Made by a program: the position numbers and the translations under genes. A DNA stretch of 64,000 bases, taken from positions 248,001 to 312,000 of the forward strand of contig NZ_JAOCZP010000001.1 of the NCBI RefSeq assembly GCF_025336525.1. Reading direction: 5' to 3'. Of this stretch, positions 61,944 through 64,000 are shown piece after piece. How positions within the stretch are numbered: the stretch's first letter is position 1; each line of letters begins with the position of its first letter. Under the pieces are notes generated by a model that was not told the origin of the DNA, ran no database searches, and worked only from the letters and a program-made list of their open reading frames with translations. Source of the stretch: Chelativorans salis. GTDB lineage: Bacteria > Pseudomonadota > Alphaproteobacteria > Rhizobiales > Rhizobiaceae.

Positions 61944-62551
61944 GGCTGGTGTGACTCCAGCGCCAAGCCGGTGCCAATCATGGAATCGCGCGTGACCAGT
62001 GCCGCCAACTCCTCCTCGCTCAGGCCTTCCGTGCCTTTCGGCCGCAGCGGCACGACGAGATAGCGCAGTTCCGCGGTCGAATCCCAGACCCGGATATTCG
62101 TCTCAGCCGGCAAATGCACGCCGAGTTCCTCAAGCACGCCGCGCGGATCCATGACGGCTCGGCTGCGATAGGCCGGCGCCTTGTACCAGACTGGCGGTAG
62201 GCCCAATACCGACCAGGGATAGCAGGAGCAGAGCGTGCAGACGACGAGATTGTGCGTATCCGGGGTATTGAAAACGGCCTGCATGTGCTCGCCCTGCCGG
62301 CCGGCAAAACCCAGCGAGGCGATCGCCGCGGTGGCGTCTTGCTTCAACCAGTCGGAATACTCCGGATCGCACCATGCCCTTGCAACGACCTTCGCGCCGT
62401 TCCGCGGGCCGACCTTGGTTTCGTATGTGTCGACTATGGCGTCGATCGCAGCGGGTTCGACCAGCCCCTTCTGGGTCAGGATCGTCTCCAGGGCGCGCAC
62501 TCGCGCGGCCATGGGGTCGAGGTCGTTGTCATGGTCATGGGCATGAGACAT
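61940..62551 (-). CDS. nthA: Nitrile hydratase alpha subunit, cobalt type
   Basis: 203 residues. The metal site is [11 protein letters not shown], with C105, C108 and C110; CTLC rather than CSLC indicates a cobalt enzyme. [19 protein letters not shown] and [13 protein letters not shown] are family blocks. A His/Asp-rich N-terminus ([10 protein letters not shown]) may help metal capture. The enzyme converts R-CN to the amide in the cytoplasm. ATG 62551 is chosen by family length; no strong ribosome-binding site is seen. No amidase or aldoxime dehydratase gene is present in the window. Confidence 0.95.
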   Translation of the reverse strand: MSHAHDHDNDLDPMAARVRALETILTQKGLVEPAAIDAIVDTYETKVGPRNGAKVVARAWCDPEYSDWLKQDATAAIASLGFAGRQGEHMQAVFNTPDTHNLVVCTLCSCYPWSVLGLPPVWYKAPAYRSRAVMDPRGVLEELGVHLPAETNIRVWDSTAELRYLVVPLRPKGTEGLSEEELAALVTRDSMIGTGLALESHQP

Positions 62552-62799
62552 GGACGAAAGGATATGCGTCGAATCCGAGAAGGACAAGGCCAGCAACGCG
62601 ATGGTGTGACGCGACAGTGGGTGACGATGACGCTCGACAAATTCCGGAAGCGGGGCCTTATCTCGGTCAGCCACCAGCGGATCGTCATAGAGCAATACGA
62701 CATGCTGCACGGACTGACGGAGGGTGTCCGGGATGGGGCCCCTTGCCACCGTGAAACGCCTCTATCACGGCTCCGCCGACACCTGCCGCCCGTCCCCGT

Positions 62800-63507
62800 T
62801 CATTGCTTGTCGTACTGGTCGTGCCGGCGTAGCCACTCCATGGAGAATTTGAAGCCGTCCTCGTCGCGGCCTTTGGGCACGAGATCGAGGAACTGGTAGG
62901 CGCCGTTGACCATATCGACGCCGCGCTCATAGGTGGAATAGGTGTGGAAGACCTCGCCCCTCTCGTTCTGGCAGAAAACGCTGATCCCCGGCCATTCCGA
63001 CCCGTCAATCGGGCGGATGTCGTAGTTGTAGCACGCTTTGCCCTCGGCAATCTCCTCGGGCGTATGCGACACCTGATAGTCGAAATTGAAATCGCTCCCG
63101 TGAGACGACACCCACGGGAAGCTCCAGCCCATGCGCCTCTTGTAGGCGTTGATCTTCTCCAGCGGTGCGCGGGAGACAGCTGAGAATGTCACGTCACGGT
63201 GGTGGAGGTGGACTGGAATGCCATCGAAGTTGTCGGCCCAGAAAGAGCACGACTTGCAACCCTCTTCCCAATCGGGGGCGAACATGAAGTGATAGACGAT
63301 CAGCTGGGAGCGCCCGTCGAAGAGATCGGCGAGCGAAAGCGCACCATTCGGCCCCTCGAACTGGTATGGCTTTCCCACGCGCTCCCAGGGCATCGCCATT
63401 CGGCGGCGCGTCAGCGCATCACGCTGGCGCGTAAACTCCTTCTCGGCAGCAAGCAGTTCAAGGCGCGCCTTCAACCATTCCTCGTGCGAAACGACTTGAT
63501 TCCGCAT
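62800..63507 (-). CDS. DUF899-family thioredoxin-like protein
   Basis: 235 residues. The DUF899 pattern is clear: VVSHEEWLKARLELLAAEKEFTR, then LSLADLFDGRSQLIVYHFMF and EGCKSCSFWADNF (a CxxC in a thioredoxin-like position), DYQVSHTPEE, and GEVFHTYSTYERGVD. These proteins are of unknown function, possibly redox-linked. ATG 63507 follows AGGAG by 7 nt. It lies 97 nt from the AHSA1 gene on the same strand. Confidence 0.9.
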   Translation of the reverse strand: MRNQVVSHEEWLKARLELLAAEKEFTRQRDALTRRRMAMPWERVGKPYQFEGPNGALSLADLFDGRSQLIVYHFMFAPDWEEGCKSCSFWADNFDGIPVHLHHRDVTFSAVSRAPLEKINAYKRRMGWSFPWVSSHGSDFNFDYQVSHTPEEIAEGKACYNYDIRPIDGSEWPGISVFCQNERGEVFHTYSTYERGVDMVNGAYQFLDLVPKGRDEDGFKFSMEWLRRHDQYDKQ

Positions 63508-63604
63508 AACCAGTCTCCTGTTCATCAAGCTCTTGTTGCGTGCGATATCGACTCCGGTCGAGCAGTCGGGGTCAGCCGGTTGACCGACCCGCGACCCCTC
63601 GGCG

Positions 63605-64000
63605 TTATTTCCAGTTGTCGATCAAGACGTCGTTTGGATGGGGGGCACCTTTGCCGGTTTCGATGAGCGACTTCAGGCTCATCAGAAACACCCCCCACTT
63701 GGTGCTGCAATGATGCATGAACTCCACCGGCTCCTTCCAGCCTTGGTGCTTGAAGAGAACGATGGTGAAGTCGCCTTCCTGCTTGAGTTCGAAACTTATC
63801 CTGGTGCCGATCCATTCTTCTGGCCCGTCGATAACCTGCCATAGCACCCACTTGGTGGGATCAAGCTCAAGGACCTGCATGTCGAAACCGCCGTTGGGGC
63901 CAAAACGGAACTGGAGTACTCCATCGGCTTTGGTTTCCCCTTGCGTTTCCTCCGTCCACCATTTGGAAAGACCTTCAATTGTGGTCAACGCCTTATAGGT
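63605..64000 (-). CDS. AHSA1/SRPBCC-domain protein, N-terminus outside the window
   Basis: About 131 C-terminal residues are seen; the frame is open at the window edge (..TYKALTTIEGLSKWWTEET), so the start lies beyond 64000. KALTTIEGLSKWWT and the later WIGTRISFELKQEGDFTIVLFKHQGW match the Bet v1-like hydrophobic-cavity fold of AHSA1/SRPBCC proteins. Such proteins bind small hydrophobic ligands or assist chaperones; no specific role can be given. The same fold often lies next to ArsR regulators, but the upstream gene is not visible. Confidence 0.8.
   Translation of the reverse strand, partial: TYKALTTIEGLSKWWTEETQGETKADGVLQFRFGPNGGFDMQVLELDPTKWVLWQVIDGPEEWIGTRISFELKQEGDFTIVLFKHQGWKEPVEFMHHCSTKWGVFLMSLKSLIETGKGAPHPNDVLIDNWK

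Overview
The window looks like chromosome of a high-GC alphaproteobacterium, most likely Hyphomicrobiales (Rhizobiales, Phyllobacteriaceae-like). The grounds are rhizobial-type gene pairings, a split phn regulon, MdoG-type glucan genes, an HWE/HisKA_2-type kinase, and intergenic double-hairpin repeats of the rhizobial kind. This is inference from gene content, not a database match. I see no tRNA, rRNA, CRISPR array, insertion sequence or prophage.

Layout. 1-4.3 kb: the end of a peptide-type ABC ATPase, a TauE/SafE permease, a GntR regulator, a decayed gamma-glutamyltransferase pseudogene, a macrodomain protein and a glyoxalase-fold protein. 4.3-20 kb: a C-P lyase (phosphonate) regulon in two opposed blocks. 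phnF faces phnGHIJKL, two tandem phnM paralogues and a P-loop kinase. On the other strand lie phnC-D-E1-E2 and a hexapeptide transferase. A 922-residue DUF2339 membrane protein lies between them. Both promoters carry a PhoB-type box exactly 10 nt before a -10-like hexamer, plus PhnF-like motifs, so the halves are probably co-regulated. 20-29.3 kb: a GH25 lipoprotein, an OpgG-like glucan protein, then an operon of arylsulfotransferase-like protein, two small or unknown membrane proteins and a sulfotransferase, convergent with two methyltransferase/aminopropyltransferase-fold genes and an EEP-family gene. 29.5-36.2 kb: housekeeping-type accessory genes (MFS/AraC pair, quinone reductase, aldehyde dehydrogenase, small membrane proteins, 2H phosphoesterase).

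36.3-42.4 kb: a polyamine/opine-type ABC importer with an Asp/Glu/hydantoin racemase and a divergent GntR regulator. A triple hairpin repeat separates the binding-protein gene from the permease genes. 42.4-45.1 kb: copper-handling genes (SCO, PCu(A)C, a DUF2946-like protein) and a sensor kinase.

45.3-58.4 kb is the most interesting part. A flippase-like protein, a HAD-UbiA fusion, a DprE1-like oxidase and a DprE2-like reductase together form a likely pathway to a polyprenyl-phosphoryl-D-arabinose donor, as known in mycobacteria. Facing or next to them are a polytopic GT-C-like domain fused to an arylsulfotransferase-like domain, a secreted DUF4185 protein (a family that includes GH183 endo-D-arabinanases), a second GT-C-type protein (DUF2723) and an AsmA-like protein. 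I read this as a candidate locus for making, modifying and trimming a D-arabinose-containing surface glycan.

58.7-64 kb: an S41 peptidase, an alpha/beta hydrolase, a cobalt-type nitrile hydratase (alpha, beta, accessory protein), a DUF899 protein and the end of an AHSA1/SRPBCC protein that runs off the window.
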